A DNA stretch of 64,000 nucleotides, taken from positions 1 to 64,000 of the forward strand of contig CP075370.1 of assembly GCA_019454225.1 (NCBI GenBank), in the 5' to 3' direction. Positions within the stretch are counted from its first letter, which is position 1. Each line of letters opens with the position of its first letter. Origin of the DNA: Paracoccaceae bacterium (GTDB lineage Bacteria; Pseudomonadota; Alphaproteobacteria; Rhodobacterales; Rhodobacteraceae). The notes beneath the pieces were generated by a model, which worked only from the letters and a program-made list of their open reading frames with translations, was not told the DNA's origin and did not search any database. This document shows, in pieces, positions 17,179 to 26,855 of this stretch. The translations under genes were made by a program, and so were the position numbers.

Positions 17179-17514
17179 TCAGCAGCGGCGCGCGGTCCCG
17201 CCAGCGTCGGCAGCCAGGACATGGCGCTGCCCGCTGCCGTCATAGGTGCTGAGCCCGCCCCTGGCGGCGGTGATGTCCGACAGGCGCTTGCGCGCCGCGC
17301 GCAACCCGCGCCCGGCCGCCTCAAGGCAGCGCGCGTTGCGATCAGCCTTCGCGCGCAGCCGACCCGCCATCGCCGCCGGGATCGGCACCTCGCCTGGCAC
17401 CGCAGCCTCGATCTCGGCGGCAAGTGAGGGCAAGGCGGCCAGATCACCCGTGATCAGCGCGACGTGCACGAGGTCCAGCATCCGCTCGACCCGGAACCAG
17501 GGATCAGCCGTCAT
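17179..17514 (-). CDS. FlgN-like flagellar chaperone
   Basis: A 111-residue helical protein. The C-terminal half (RLRAKADRNARCLEAAGRGL and RGLSTYDGSGQR) resembles FlgN-type chaperones of Rhodobacterales. FlgN holds hook-associated proteins FlgK and FlgL before export. Its start lies inside the flgJ-like gene (11-bp overlap), so the two form an operon upstream of flagellin. The assignment rests on pattern and context because FlgN proteins diverge strongly. Confidence 0.65.
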   Translation of the reverse strand: MTADPWFRVERMLDLVHVALITGDLAALPSLAAEIEAAVPGEVPIPAAMAGRLRAKADRNARCLEAAGRGLRAARKRLSDITAARGGLSTYDGSGQRHVLAADAGGTARRC

Positions 17515-17806
17515 CGCGCGTCACGAGCGACCGGAAGATCGCCTCGGCAAGGCCGATGCCGCCCGCGGCGACAATGGCATCTGCCTGTGCCCGCCGAAGA
17601 AGGGAACCGAACTGCTCCTCGCCGATCCCGCCACCAAAGGCATCCGGCGACCTGCCCAGACCGGCATGGCCAAGCATTTCCGCCAGAAAGACCGCTTCCA
17701 TCTCGTCCGCACGCGCGCGAAGCACCTCCGTCCGGGTCGCATTGTCTGCGAAGCCACCGGTGGCGTGTCTGGGTGCCGGGGCGGCACCGGATACAGGGGG
17801 GATCAC
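17504..17806 (-). CDS. FlgJ-type rod-binding protein (no muramidase domain)
   Basis: A 100-residue protein matching the rod-binding N-terminal half of FlgJ. The core is RADEMEAVFLAEMLGHAGLG and GGGIGEEQFGSLL. It caps the growing rod. The GTG at 17804-17806 was chosen because a GGAGG site lies 8 nt upstream; the frame stays open much further only because it is antisense to fliK. The muramidase half is supplied separately by the transglycosylase at 3380-4006. Confidence 0.85.
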   Translation of the reverse strand: MIPPVSGAAPAPRHATGGFADNATRTEVLRARADEMEAVFLAEMLGHAGLGRSPDAFGGGIGEEQFGSLLRRAQADAIVAAGGIGLAEAIFRSLVTRDDG

Positions 17807-17924
17807 TGACAGCACCTCCGGACAGCGGAATCGAACAATCCGCAGCAGTCTCGGTGCGCCGGGTAAACACCCGGTAACCAGTTGCCCCCAGATTGTCCCG
17901 ACCGGGACAGAAGTCGGGGCCAGC
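17807..17924. promoter_or_regulatory. Divergent region between flgJ-like gene and fliK
   Basis: This 118-bp spacer contains two inverted repeats: a 5-bp arm pair at 17860-17864/17869-17873 and GTCCCG/CGGGAC at 17895-17900/17903-17908. Either could be an operator or a leader hairpin for the divergent flgJ-flgN-flagellin and fliK-flgD units. Confidence 0.4.
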
Positions 17925-20447
17925 ATGACACCTGCCATTGCGAATGCAGCCGTTGCCATTCCGGCCGGGGCCACCCCGGCGGCCGAGGCGCCCGCGACGG
18001 TCCTGCCGTTCGACGACCGGTTCGCCGCATGGATGACGGCCGATTCACCGATTGCCATGCCGCAGGACAGACCCGCCATGGCCCGTCCGAGGGACATGCA
18101 GACGTCCGAGGTGGCGATGCCCCTCATGGTGCCCGCCCCGCAGATACCACCGTCATTCCCGCCCATCACCCGGACTGACCCTTCACCAGGGGAACCGACT
18201 GCACCGGTCGATCCGGCGGCACCCTGGCGCCCCGATCGCGCGGCCCTTGCGCCGCCCCTTCCCCTGGTGCCGCCACACGAACCCGCCGACGGCGCATCCT
18301 CGGCTTTGCAACCCACTGACACCGAACCACCTTCGCACCAGGGCGCAGCGCCATCGCCTACCGCCGAGCCTGCGCAATCCGATCGGCCGACTGTCGCACC
18401 ACCCGGCGCAACGGATGAACGTCGAAGCGTTCGCGTTCCAGACGCTGCGGACCGCCGCGTGCTGTTGGCTGGCACGACCACTGTCGCCGCGCCGCCGCGC
18501 ACCACCACGGATGCACCGCTGGCGCCGAGTACTGCCGCGCCTGGCAGCACGACGCACTCCCCCCCAGGCGAGGACGTGACGCAGCGACCAGGCCGTGCAG
18601 TCGTCGCGGAACACCCATCCCTGCCGCTCCCGACCCTGCCGTTGCAGGCCCCGCTGATCGCAACCAGGGCAGGAACCGCGCCGATTCTTCCGACCTCGGC
18701 CCCGCACCCCGCCGCCGGGACCGCCACGACGAACCTGCCAGCCGCCGGCACCGAAGCAACCAGCAGACAGACCGCGACGGGCCCCCTCCCGCCGCGCAAT
18801 GTCGCGATGCCCGCCTCAGCCATCGTGATTCCCGCTGTCGAACCCAACCGGCATGTGACGACGCCGCAGCCGCAGGAACTCGGTCTGGCACCGGCCGCTC
18901 CAATGGCGCCCGAGGTGTCGCGGTCACCTGCCACCGGGCAGCAGGCCACAGCATCGGCAAACGAACCGGCACGACCGCGCACCGCCACCGAAGTGTCCAA
19001 CATCTTGCCACGCCAGGCACCGGGGCAGGATTCGCGGCCGGGATCGCACCGGTCGACCGCATCCCAACAGACGGCACCTGTGCCCGGCAGGCCGGTTGCC
19101 GTAGCACCCGGGGGTCGGCAGGCGTCACCGCCGCAGTTGGCCCCCGGACCATGGACAAACCCACCCGCAGCAGACCGGTCAAGCGTGCCACCGGGCGACC
19201 GGGCCGGGCCCGACGCCTCAGTCACCGTCACCGTCACCGTCACCGACGGACCCGCCACCGCGGCGCAGCCACCGTCAACGAACACGCGCGCGCCGGTCTG
19301 GTCGGCCGGTATCGCTGCAGTTCCCCAGCCTGACGCGCCGCCGCACCGCACAGGGGCACCGCAAGACGGGCGGCAGCCGACCCCCGAAGCCGTTGCTCCG
19401 CCGGAAAAGTCGCCTGCACCATCGCAAACCGCGCGAGACGATCAGGCAGCAGCGACCTCATTCGTTTCGCCACCTCCACGGCGGCAGGGCATATCCGCGG
19501 CACCAACCCCTGCGGCCCCTCCGGTGCCGGTGTCCGCGCCGGACGTGCGCGATCGCGCAAACGTCGCTCTCGCCATTGGCGGGGAATCGGCCACGCCGTC
19601 CGGCATCCGCCAGCCGCCCGCGCCGTCCCAATACAACAGGGTTGCGGACATATCCGCACCGACGCCCGACGCCGCACCGCCAGCAGCCCCTGCAATCGAC
19701 GAACCTGCAACGGTCCGCGCCACGGAGACCGCGAGCAGGCGGGTTGCCTCCGATCCAGCGACCCATCTGCCGCCAGCCGCGGACATCGCTGCCGGAGAAC
19801 CTTTCGCAGCGCCAACGGATGCAGATCGCGCGTCGCAACGCTTCCTTCGCACACGATCCCTTGTCCCGGCAGACACGGCCGCGACCGCCGCCGCCCCGGC
19901 CCCGCCATCGGCCGACCTGCCGCTGGCATTCGCGGCCGCGCGCGACGATGGCATGGCGGGACCCGAAGCGGTCGATACATGCGCACCAACGCACCGAACC
20001 GCGGCGCAGACCAACGCCTTGCCGCCCGCCGCCGCGGCGCCATTGCCGGTGCCCGTGGCGATGCTTGCCCAGGTCTTGCACGCGGCGGCGACCGGCACTT
20101 CCGGGGACACGACTGAGGTCATGCTCGATCCTGTCGAGCTGGGCCGCCTGTCGATCACCGTGTCCGGCGAGGGTGGGGCGCTCAGCCTGACCATCCAGGC
20201 CGAGCGCCCCGACACGCTTGATCTGTTGCGGCGGCACGGCGATCAGTTGCTGGCCGACCTGCGGCAGGCAGGCCTCGGCGGTGCCACACTCAACTTCGGC
20301 TCCGGCGGCGGGCGCGGACGCCAGCCGACCCAGCACACCCCGGCGGCATCCGGCGATGCCGCCTGGGCGGCCCATCGCCCTTCGGCAGCGGACGCCGTTG
20401 CCATGGCATCCGCAATCGGCACGGCCGGGCTCAACCTTCGCCTCTGA
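17925..20447 (+). CDS. fliK: Flagellar hook-length control protein FliK
   Basis: An 840-residue protein made mostly of Pro/Ala/Thr-rich, probably disordered sequence (about 1-700). It ends in the globular Flg_hook domain (about 700-800), recognisable from EVMLDPVELGRLSITVSGEG and LLADLRQAGLGGATLNF. FliK measures the hook and triggers the FlhB switch. It is about twice the enterobacterial length. The ATG at 17925 starts clear of the divergent gene. It is followed 15 bp later by flgD. Confidence 0.9.
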   Translation: MTPAIANAAVAIPAGATPAAEAPATVLPFDDRFAAWMTADSPIAMPQDRPAMARPRDMQTSEVAMPLMVPAPQIPPSFPPITRTDPSPGEPTAPVDPAAPWRPDRAALAPPLPLVPPHEPADGASSALQPTDTEPPSHQGAAPSPTAEPAQSDRPTVAPPGATDERRSVRVPDAADRRVLLAGTTTVAAPPRTTTDAPLAPSTAAPGSTTHSPPGEDVTQRPGRAVVAEHPSLPLPTLPLQAPLIATRAGTAPILPTSAPHPAAGTATTNLPAAGTEATSRQTATGPLPPRNVAMPASAIVIPAVEPNRHVTTPQPQELGLAPAAPMAPEVSRSPATGQQATASANEPARPRTATEVSNILPRQAPGQDSRPGSHRSTASQQTAPVPGRPVAVAPGGRQASPPQLAPGPWTNPPAADRSSVPPGDRAGPDASVTVTVTVTDGPATAAQPPSTNTRAPVWSAGIAAVPQPDAPPHRTGAPQDGRQPTPEAVAPPEKSPAPSQTARDDQAAATSFVSPPPRRQGISAAPTPAAPPVPVSAPDVRDRANVALAIGGESATPSGIRQPPAPSQYNRVADISAPTPDAAPPAAPAIDEPATVRATETASRRVASDPATHLPPAADIAAGEPFAAPTDADRASQRFLRTRSLVPADTAATAAAPAPPSADLPLAFAAARDDGMAGPEAVDTCAPTHRTAAQTNALPPAAAAPLPVPVAMLAQVLHAAATGTSGDTTEVMLDPVELGRLSITVSGEGGALSLTIQAERPDTLDLLRRHGDQLLADLRQAGLGGATLNFGSGGGRGRQPTQHTPAASGDAAWAAHRPSAADAVAMASAIGTAGLNLRL
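19221..19244 (+). repeat. Short tandem repeat inside fliK (4 x 6 bp)
   Basis: Four direct copies of GTCACC encode an alternating Val-Thr run (VTVTVTVT) within the disordered part of FliK. It is in frame, so copy-number change would alter the length of the linker without a frameshift. Confidence 0.8.
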
Positions 20448-20462
20448 CCACAGGACAGGACC

Positions 20463-21131
20463 ATGGAGATAGCTGCAGCAGCCACCGGCACCACCGCATC
20501 CCCCAGCAGCGCCGGGCGGGTTTCATCGGAAACGCGGATCAACGCGGACTTCGACACGTTCCTCAAGATGCTGACGGCGCAGATGCGCCATCAGGATCCG
20601 CTGAACCCGATCGAGTCGGCCGACTACGCGGTCCAGCTCGCGACCTTCTCCGGGGTGGAACAGCAGACCCGCATGAACCAGACACTCGACACGCTTCTGC
20701 AACGGTTCGACCTGCAGGGTCTGGCACAGTTCGCCGGATGGGTCGGGCAGGAGGCGCGCAGCACGGCCCCGGTGGCCTTCACCGGCACCCCCGTGACATT
20801 CCATACCGGACAGCCCGATCCTGCCGCCGACCGTGCCGTGCTGGTGGTGCGTGATGCGCGGGGCGCCGTCGTTGCGCGCGAGGAACTCGATATCGGCGCC
20901 ACGGCCCATGACTGGTCAGGCACCGGGCCGACCGGCACCCAGCTGAACCCCGGAACCTACAGCCTTTCGGTCGAGCGGATGCAGGGTGACCGCCTGATCT
21001 CGACGATCGAAGCCGAGACCTATGCGCGGGTGGATGAGGTGCGCAGCACGCCCACCGGTGTCCAGCTCGTGCTGGCCGGCGGGGTCGAGGTTGCGGTCGC
21101 CGCGGTTTCTGCCCTGCGGCGCGCAACCTAG
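20463..21131 (+). CDS. flgD: Hook cap protein FlgD
   Basis: A 222-residue hook scaffold protein. The conserved N-terminal export/cap motif reads FDTFLKMLTAQMRHQDPLNP and is followed by TFSGVEQQTRMNQ. The C-terminal beta-sandwich region (about 90-220) contains NPGTYSLSVE. FlgD caps the growing hook. It directly follows fliK, the usual pairing. The hook gene flgE, often next, is absent because the convergent ubiB begins 2 bp later. Confidence 0.95.
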   Translation: MEIAAAATGTTASPSSAGRVSSETRINADFDTFLKMLTAQMRHQDPLNPIESADYAVQLATFSGVEQQTRMNQTLDTLLQRFDLQGLAQFAGWVGQEARSTAPVAFTGTPVTFHTGQPDPAADRAVLVVRDARGAVVAREELDIGATAHDWSGTGPTGTQLNPGTYSLSVERMQGDRLISTIEAETYARVDEVRSTPTGVQLVLAGGVEVAVAAVSALRRAT

Positions 21132-21133
21132 CG

Positions 21134-22666
21134 TCAGAGAAGTCGGCCAGCGGCTACCCCGGCCAGCGCCAGCGCCGCGCCCAGCAGCACCCAGATTGCA
21201 GCTGACAGCCAGGGCCGACGCGGCGCTTCGGGGCCCGGGGGCGATGATTGGCGGATCAGGATGGTCTCGACCAGCCGGGGCAGCCGCGGCCCAAACCGGG
21301 CAAGCACCCGCAGGGTCTGGCCAAGGTCGCGCAGCGCAGCCTTCGGGCCGACATTCTCGGCGATGTAGCCTTCGACGACGGGCCGGGCGACCTGCCAGAT
21401 ATTGATGTGCGGGTCGAGCGACCGCGCCACGCCCTCGACCACCACCATGGTGCGCTGCAACAGGATCAGCTCGGTGCGCGTCTGCATCCCGAACCGTTCC
21501 GTCACCTCGAACAGATAGGCGAGCAGCCGCGCCATCGAGATCCGGCTGGCATCCATGCCGAAGATCGGCTCGCCCACGACCCGCAACGCCCGGGCGAATT
21601 CGTCGATGTCGCGGTCGGCCGGCACGTAACCGGCCTCGAAATGCACCTCTGCGACGCGGCGATAGTCGCGGCGGATGAAACCCATCAGGATTTCCGCATA
21701 GACCCGTCGCGTATAGTCATCCAGCCGCCCCATGATCCCGAAATCGAAGGCGATGATCGCGCCGTCGGCAGCTACCTTGAGGTTGCCCTGGTGCATGTCC
21801 GCATGGAAGTAGCCGTCGCGCAGCGCATGGCGCAGGAACAAGGACAGGACACGCGCGGCAAGCACCCGCCGGTCATGCCCGCCCGCGTCGATGGCCGCGT
21901 TGTCGGCCATGTTGGCACCTTCGGCCCATCCCAGCGTCATTACCTGGCGGGACGACAGGAACCACATGGGGCGGGGAACGCGGAATCCCTCGTCCTTCTC
22001 GGTATTGGCGGCGAACTCGGCGCAGGCCGCGCTTTCCAGGCGCAGGTCAAGCTCACCCAGCACCACCCCCTCGAAATGGGCGATCACCTCCATCGGCCGA
22101 AGACGGCGAGAGAACGGGGCCAGCGTGTCGATGATTCGGGCGGCCAGATAGAAGGCATCGATGTCCTTGCGGAACGCACGCTCGATCCCCGGGCGCAGCA
22201 CCTTCACCGCCACCTCCTCGCCGGTCTCGGCCAGGCGGGCGCGATGCACCTGGGCGATGCTGGCGGCGGCAACGGGTTCGGAGAATTCGGTGAACACGCT
22301 GTCCACGGGCATGCCCAGTTCAGCCTCGATCATCGCCTTCGCGGTCTCGATCGGAAATGGCGGCAACTTGTCCTGCAGGTATTTCAGTTGCAGCGCCAGA
22401 TCGTCGCCCACGATGTCGGGCCGGGTGGAAAGGATCTGGCCGAACTTGATGTAGGCCGGGCCAAGCGCCGTCAGTGCCCGGGTCGCGGGGGGCAGGGCCG
22501 GGTCGCCGCTGAGGCCCAGCCACTTGAACGGCCAGCCCAGGACCCGCGCGACGAACCGCAGGCGCGGCGGGGCATGGAATGCCTCCAGCACGACGCCGAT
22601 CGCCCCGGTCCGTTCCAGCGTGGCCAGCGTGCGCACCAGACGGACAATGTTGTGCGGCCCGCGCAT
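21134..22666 (-). CDS. ubiB: Ubiquinone biosynthesis kinase-like protein UbiB
   Basis: A 510-residue ABC1/ADCK-family protein. It has the KFGQ motif (YIKFGQILSTRPDI, about residues 72-85), the ATP-binding segment AVKVLRPGI, the catalytic HADMHQGN and the DFG-like IIAFDFGIMG. Two C-terminal membrane helices (after about 480) anchor it. UbiB supports coenzyme Q biosynthesis, probably by extracting lipid intermediates. It is co-directional with ubiE 21 bp upstream and convergent with flgD. Confidence 0.96.
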   Translation of the reverse strand: MRGPHNIVRLVRTLATLERTGAIGVVLEAFHAPPRLRFVARVLGWPFKWLGLSGDPALPPATRALTALGPAYIKFGQILSTRPDIVGDDLALQLKYLQDKLPPFPIETAKAMIEAELGMPVDSVFTEFSEPVAAASIAQVHRARLAETGEEVAVKVLRPGIERAFRKDIDAFYLAARIIDTLAPFSRRLRPMEVIAHFEGVVLGELDLRLESAACAEFAANTEKDEGFRVPRPMWFLSSRQVMTLGWAEGANMADNAAIDAGGHDRRVLAARVLSLFLRHALRDGYFHADMHQGNLKVAADGAIIAFDFGIMGRLDDYTRRVYAEILMGFIRRDYRRVAEVHFEAGYVPADRDIDEFARALRVVGEPIFGMDASRISMARLLAYLFEVTERFGMQTRTELILLQRTMVVVEGVARSLDPHINIWQVARPVVEGYIAENVGPKAALRDLGQTLRVLARFGPRLPRLVETILIRQSSPPGPEAPRRPWLSAAIWVLLGAALALAGVAAGRLL

Positions 22667-22687
22667 GTCAGCCGCGCCCCCGCGCCG

Positions 22688-23437
22688 TCACAGCTTCCAG
22701 CCCGAATGCAGCGCAGCGACGCCCATGGTCAGGTTGCGATAGGCCACCTGTTCGAAACCTGCCGCCCCGATCATCGCGGCAAATGCGTCCTGATCTGGAA
22801 ACTTCCTTATGCTTTCAACGAGATATTGATAGCTCTCGCGGTCGCCCGCCACCACCTGGCCCATCACCGGGATGACGTTGAAGGAATAGCGGTCATAGGC
22901 CCATTGCAGCAGATCGTTCGGGACGCGGCTGAACTCCAGCACCATCAGCCGCCCGCCGATCTTCAGCACGCGATGCGCCTCGCGCAGCGCCGCGTCGATG
23001 CGGGTCACGTTCCGGATGCCGAAGCTGATCGTATAGACGTCAAAGCTGCGATCGGGAAATGGCAGCGCCATCGCATCACCTACCACCCAGTCCAGCCGCG
23101 CCGCCATCGCCTCGGCATCGGCCCGGGCACGACCCTCGACCAGCATCCCCTCGGTCATGTCGCAGACCACGGCCGTGGCACCCGGTGCACGCCGCAGGAA
23201 CCGGAACGCGATGTCACCGGTCCCGCCGGCCACATCCAGCAGGCGCTGGCCCGGACGCGGCGCCAGCCAGTCCATCATCGCGTCCTTCCATAGCCGATGG
23301 ACTCCGCCCGACATCAGGTCGTTCATCAGGTCATACTTCGACGCCACGCGGGAAAAGACGCCATGCACAAGGCCCGCCTTCTCGCCCTCGGGAACCTCGC
23401 GAAAGCCGAAATGTGTGCTGCCCTGCCGGTCGTCCAT
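22688..23437 (-). CDS. ubiE: Demethylmenaquinone/2-methoxy-benzoquinol methyltransferase UbiE
   Basis: A 249-residue SAM-dependent class I methyltransferase. The SAM-binding motif [13 protein letters not shown] lies near residue 67; family signatures are [18 protein letters not shown] and [15 protein letters not shown]. It carries out the C-methylation step of ubiquinone synthesis. The start at 23437 gives the typical N terminus and length, although a GTG sits one codon upstream. It forms an operon with ubiB. Confidence 0.96.
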   Translation of the reverse strand: MDDRQGSTHFGFREVPEGEKAGLVHGVFSRVASKYDLMNDLMSGGVHRLWKDAMMDWLAPRPGQRLLDVAGGTGDIAFRFLRRAPGATAVVCDMTEGMLVEGRARADAEAMAARLDWVVGDAMALPFPDRSFDVYTISFGIRNVTRIDAALREAHRVLKIGGRLMVLEFSRVPNDLLQWAYDRYSFNVIPVMGQVVAGDRESYQYLVESIRKFPDQDAFAAMIGAAGFEQVAYRNLTMGVAALHSGWKL

Positions 23438-23537
23438 CACGGTTCCGCCCCATTGTCGCCCTGCAACCGGATATAGACCGGGCGGGCAAAGGAAAACCAG
23501 TCCGCGCCGCCACCCCCTGCGGCAAAGGAGCCAACCG

Positions 23538-24227
23538 ATGTTTCCCAACCTGCCCGCAACCCTTTCGCCACAGTCCATCCCGCCCGCGACCCTGGCAGAG
23601 GGCACCGGCTTCGGCCTGCTTTCCCCCTGGGCCCTCGGCGCGATGCTGCTGTCCTTCGTCCTGTGGCGCGCGGCACGGCGCGCAGCCACGGCGCGTATCG
23701 GGCGGCTGGGGGCTGCGGCATCGCCCACCCTGCGGTCCCGGCTGCAGCAACCGCTGCCCGATGCGATCCTTGTCATCGCCGCCGCCGGCGAGGCGGCGGC
23801 CGCGCACCAGTCCGGCGATGCCGCGGTGCTGCGCACCACGCCGGGGCTGCGGCTGGTGGCCGTGGTCGTGGGTGCGGCGATCCTCTGGCTGCTCTATGGT
23901 CCGCAGGCGGGGGCTTTCCTGCCGCTCGGCTGGCCCTCGGCCGCGGCGGCCGGCGTCGTGGCCCTCTCGCTCGGCTCGACCTTCGGTTTCGAGGCACGTG
24001 CCGACCGGGACCGACTGGTGGTCGAATACATGGGACACTTCCGGCGAGAGTTCCGCTGGGCCGCGCTGACGGCGATCCGGGACGATGGCGGATATCTCTG
24101 GCGGCTTGATTTCGCGCCGGGCGGATCCGTGCGGGTGCCGAAACACCTTGTGGGCGCCCGGGGTTTCCTGTCCCTTGTGCGCGAGGTGCTGGACAGGAAC
24201 GCTGCGCGGAATGCCCGAACTGCCTGA
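23538..24227 (+). CDS. Uncharacterised membrane protein upstream of mutM
   Basis: A 229-residue protein with an N-terminal hydrophobic helix (about 28-45) and two more in the middle (about 105-145). These are followed by a soluble C-terminal portion (about 155-225) with a PH-like beta pattern ([20 protein letters not shown]). An AAAGGAG site precedes the ATG. Its 3' end overlaps mutM by 17 bp, so it is co-transcribed. No family was recognised. Confidence 0.7.
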   Translation: MFPNLPATLSPQSIPPATLAEGTGFGLLSPWALGAMLLSFVLWRAARRAATARIGRLGAAASPTLRSRLQQPLPDAILVIAAAGEAAAAHQSGDAAVLRTTPGLRLVAVVVGAAILWLLYGPQAGAFLPLGWPSAAAAGVVALSLGSTFGFEARADRDRLVVEYMGHFRREFRWAALTAIRDDGGYLWRLDFAPGGSVRVPKHLVGARGFLSLVREVLDRNAARNARTA

Positions 24228-25062
24228 GGTCGAGACGGTCCGGCGCGGCCTGCTTCCGGTGATGGAGGGACGGCGCATCCTTCATGCCCAGGTCAACCGC
24301 CCCGACCTGCGCTGGCCGCTTCCGCTCCGCATGGCAGAACGCCTGACCGGCGCGACCGTGCTGAACCTGCGCCGCCGGTCGAAATATATCCTGGCCGACC
24401 TGTCCACCGGCGAGACGCTGCTGACCCATCTCGGCATGTCGGGCCGAATGCTGGTGTCGGGTGCGATGCTGGGTGCGTTCCACCATGACCACCCCGCGCC
24501 CGACCGGCATGACCATGTCGTGCTCGACATGGAAGGCGGCGCGCGGATCACCTTCAACGACGCGCGCCGGTTCGGCGCGATGGACCTGATGCCGACCGGC
24601 ACGGAGGGCACCCATCCGCTGCTGGCATCCCTGGGCCCGGAACCGCTTGGCAACGGGTTCTCGGAAACATGGCTGGCCGAACGGCTGGAAGGTCGGCGCA
24701 CGCCGATCAAGGCGGCGCTTCTGGATCAGCGCGTGGTAGCGGGTCTGGGCAACATCTATGTCTGTGAAACGCTCTACCGCGCCCGCATCTCGCCCCGACG
24801 TCTGGCCGCCAACATCGGGTCGACGCGCGCCGCGCGGCTGGTTCCGATCATCCGCGACGTGCTGTCCGAGGCGATCGAGGCGGGTGGGTCATCGCTGCGC
24901 GACTACCGGCAGGCCGATGGTGAACTTGGCTATTTCCAGCACGCCTTCCGCGTCTACGGCCGCGAGGGGCAACCCTGCCTGACCCCCCACTGCGGCGGGA
25001 CGATCCTGCGCATCGTCCAGTCGGGCCGGTCGTCGTTCTGCTGCCCGCGCTGCCAGAGGTGA
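24211..25062 (+). CDS. mutM: Formamidopyrimidine-DNA glycosylase MutM
   Basis: A 283-residue base-excision enzyme that removes 8-oxoguanine and cleaves the abasic site. It starts with the catalytic PELPEVE (Pro1 nucleophile after Met removal), has the conserved Lys in [10 protein letters not shown], and ends in a C-terminal zinc finger with Cys pairs around CLTPHCGG and FCCPRCQR. It starts inside the preceding membrane-protein gene. Confidence 0.97.
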   Translation: MPELPEVETVRRGLLPVMEGRRILHAQVNRPDLRWPLPLRMAERLTGATVLNLRRRSKYILADLSTGETLLTHLGMSGRMLVSGAMLGAFHHDHPAPDRHDHVVLDMEGGARITFNDARRFGAMDLMPTGTEGTHPLLASLGPEPLGNGFSETWLAERLEGRRTPIKAALLDQRVVAGLGNIYVCETLYRARISPRRLAANIGSTRAARLVPIIRDVLSEAIEAGGSSLRDYRQADGELGYFQHAFRVYGREGQPCLTPHCGGTILRIVQSGRSSFCCPRCQR

Positions 25063-25124
25063 CTTGATCCCGCCGGGCGGGGTGCTAGGAGTCCGGCGCA
25101 GGCGCATTGTATGGGGAACAAGCC

Positions 25125-25901
25125 ATGGCCTATGAGACCATCGTCGTCGAGATCGAGGATTACGTGGCCCTCGTGCGGCTGAACCGGCCTGAAGCGCTGA
25201 ATGCGCTGAATGCAAGGCTGATGTCCGAACTCGCAGCTGCGCTGACCGCCGCTGACCAGAACGACCGGGTGCGCTGCATCGTCATCACGGGGTCGGAAAA
25301 GGCCTTCGCGGCCGGTGCCGACATCAAGGAAATGGCCGAGCGGTCATTCGTGGATGTGTTCGGCGCCGACCTCTTCGGCGCCGAGGCCGACATGATCCTG
25401 CGGGTGCGCAAGCCGATCATCGCGGCGGTGGCCGGCTACGCCCTGGGCGGCGGATGCGAGCTTGCCATGCTGTGCGACTTCATCATCGCGGCGGATACGG
25501 CAAAGTTCGGCCAGCCGGAAATCAACCTGGGCGTCGTGGCAGGCATGGGCGGGACCCAGCGGCTGACCCGGTTCGTCGGCAAGTCAAAGTCGATGGACAT
25601 GCATCTGACCGGCCGCAACATGGATGCGGCCGAGGCGGAACGCTGCGGCCTTGTCAGCCGCGTGGTTCCGGCCAAGAGCCTGATCGAAGAGGCGATGAAG
25701 GCCGCACAGAAGATCTCGGAAAAATCCGCCCTGACCGTGATGGCGGTCAAGGAGGCCGTGAACCGCGCGCAGGAAACCACCCTGCGCGAAGGGCTGCTGT
25801 TCGAACGCCGCCTGTTCCACGCGCTGTTCGCCACCGAAGACCAGAAAGAGGGCATGGCGGCGTTCCTCGAGAAACGGCAACCGCAGTTCCGCGACCGCTG
25901 A
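25125..25901 (+). CDS. Enoyl-CoA hydratase
   Basis: A 258-residue crotonase-family enzyme hydrating 2-enoyl-CoA in fatty-acid or aromatic degradation. The oxyanion-hole segments are [12 protein letters not shown] and [15 protein letters not shown]. The two catalytic Glu positions are expected in GGGCELAM and the [14 protein letters not shown] region. The start at 25125 (MAYETI) is preferred over an upstream ATG because it follows GGGGA and matches relatives. The next gene, rpsT, is 162 bp away with its own leader. Confidence 0.93.
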   Translation: MAYETIVVEIEDYVALVRLNRPEALNALNARLMSELAAALTAADQNDRVRCIVITGSEKAFAAGADIKEMAERSFVDVFGADLFGAEADMILRVRKPIIAAVAGYALGGGCELAMLCDFIIAADTAKFGQPEINLGVVAGMGGTQRLTRFVGKSKSMDMHLTGRNMDAAEAERCGLVSRVVPAKSLIEEAMKAAQKISEKSALTVMAVKEAVNRAQETTLREGLLFERRLFHALFATEDQKEGMAAFLEKRQPQFRDR

Positions 25902-25988
25902 CACGCCGAATCCCTGTTTTCTTTCCGTCCGGGCTGGTGTATGCGCCCGGTCTACATGCGCGTGGGCCCGCTTAAGGCATGATCCGAT

Positions 25989-26063
25989 CCCGTCACACTG
26001 ACGGGTGCTTGGGTCTTTCGCGCGACAGAACGCAACGAAAGACCGCAAGGACAAGATCGACCC
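25989..26063 (+). promoter_or_regulatory. Structured rpsT leader with two hairpins
   Basis: Two perfect inverted repeats lie upstream of rpsT. The first has a 7-bp stem with a 3-nt loop (25989-25995/25999-26005). The second has a 9-bp stem with a 15-nt loop (26012-26020/26036-26044), ending just before the AAGGA ribosome binding site. S20 represses its own translation in E. coli, so the second hairpin may be an autoregulatory leader. The first could instead end the preceding transcript. Confidence 0.5.
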
Positions 26064-26342
26064 ATGGCCAATACCGCCCAATCCAAGAAACGCGCCCGCC
26101 AGTCCGAAGACCGCTATGCCATCAACAAGGCACGCCGGTCGCGCATCCGTACCTTCCTGCGCAAGGTGGAAGAGGCGATCGCCTCGGGCGACCAGGCCGC
26201 CGCGGCGACCGCGCTGCGCAACGCGCAGCCCGAACTGGCGCGCGGCGTGACCAAGGGCGTGCTGCACAAGAACACGGTGGCGCGCAAGATGTCGCGCCTT
26301 GCCTCGCGCGTGAAGGCCGTGGGCGCCGCCCCGACCGCCTGA
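26064..26342 (+). CDS. rpsT: 30S ribosomal protein S20
   Basis: A 92-residue, highly basic helical protein with the usual N terminus [14 protein letters not shown] and the [19 protein letters not shown] segment. S20 binds 16S rRNA early in 30S assembly. It is monocistronic, with a structured leader and a strong terminator. It precedes dnaA, as in other Rhodobacterales. Confidence 0.97.
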   Translation: MANTAQSKKRARQSEDRYAINKARRSRIRTFLRKVEEAIASGDQAAAATALRNAQPELARGVTKGVLHKNTVARKMSRLASRVKAVGAAPTA

Positions 26343-26370
26343 GCGTTCCGGGCCATCCCGAACATCCAGG

Positions 26371-26401
26371 AAGGGGCGCCCCGCAAGGTGGCGCCCCTTT
26401 C
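26371..26401 (+). terminator. Rho-independent terminator of rpsT
   Basis: A perfect 10-bp stem (26371-26380 with 26390-26399) with a 9-nt loop, ending in a short T tract. It lies 28 bp after the rpsT stop. Confidence 0.9.
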
Positions 26402-26855
26402 GCTTTGCCGATGCTGTCGGGCCCGACCGTGGCGGGCTTGCACAGGCCACGGGATTCGCGCCGTCAAAATCCTGTCAACCACGAAGTTCGGTTGCAGCCG
26501 CCCGTCCGGCGGCGCTAGCGTTCTTGGGCGATTCACGTCGTCTAGGGGGATGGGCGTGGGTGCGATCAAGGGTCCCGGCCAAACGCCGACTGCCAATTCG
26601 CGGACAGGGAACCGTTTGCATCCAATGCCTTAGGGGTCTGCGCCCGCGCAGTGGCGAAGAACGGTCTGAACTGTCGAACCGGGCAACCGGGGCGCGTTTC
26701 CGATTTGGCCGCTGCGCGATCTTGCGTCGGTTTGACGCTGCCGGGGCAAGCCCCCGGGGGTGTGGTCTTGGCCTTGACTCGCGAAGCGCGGCGCGCCGCC
26801 CTGCCATGGTGGACGCGACCGTCAGTCAAGAATGGCCCTGGAGCGAGTTGAGGGA
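26402..26855. promoter_or_regulatory. dnaA upstream region
   Basis: 454 bp without a credible gene. Three GANTC (CcrM-type) sites are present at 26453-26457, 26530-26534 and 26776-26780. No match to the DnaA box consensus TTATCCACA, or a near relative, was seen on either strand. An AT-rich unwinding element is also not evident. It is the dnaA promoter region; an origin here is not supported. Confidence 0.5.

Noticed and set aside
17807-19351. Long upstream extension of the flgJ-like frame
   Set aside because: It is antisense to fliK. The GTG with a GGAGG site at 17806 gives the proper N terminus.
26402-26855. Replication origin next to dnaA
   Set aside because: No DnaA-box clusters or AT-rich unwinding region were found, and dnaN is not adjacent. 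Only GANTC sites are seen.
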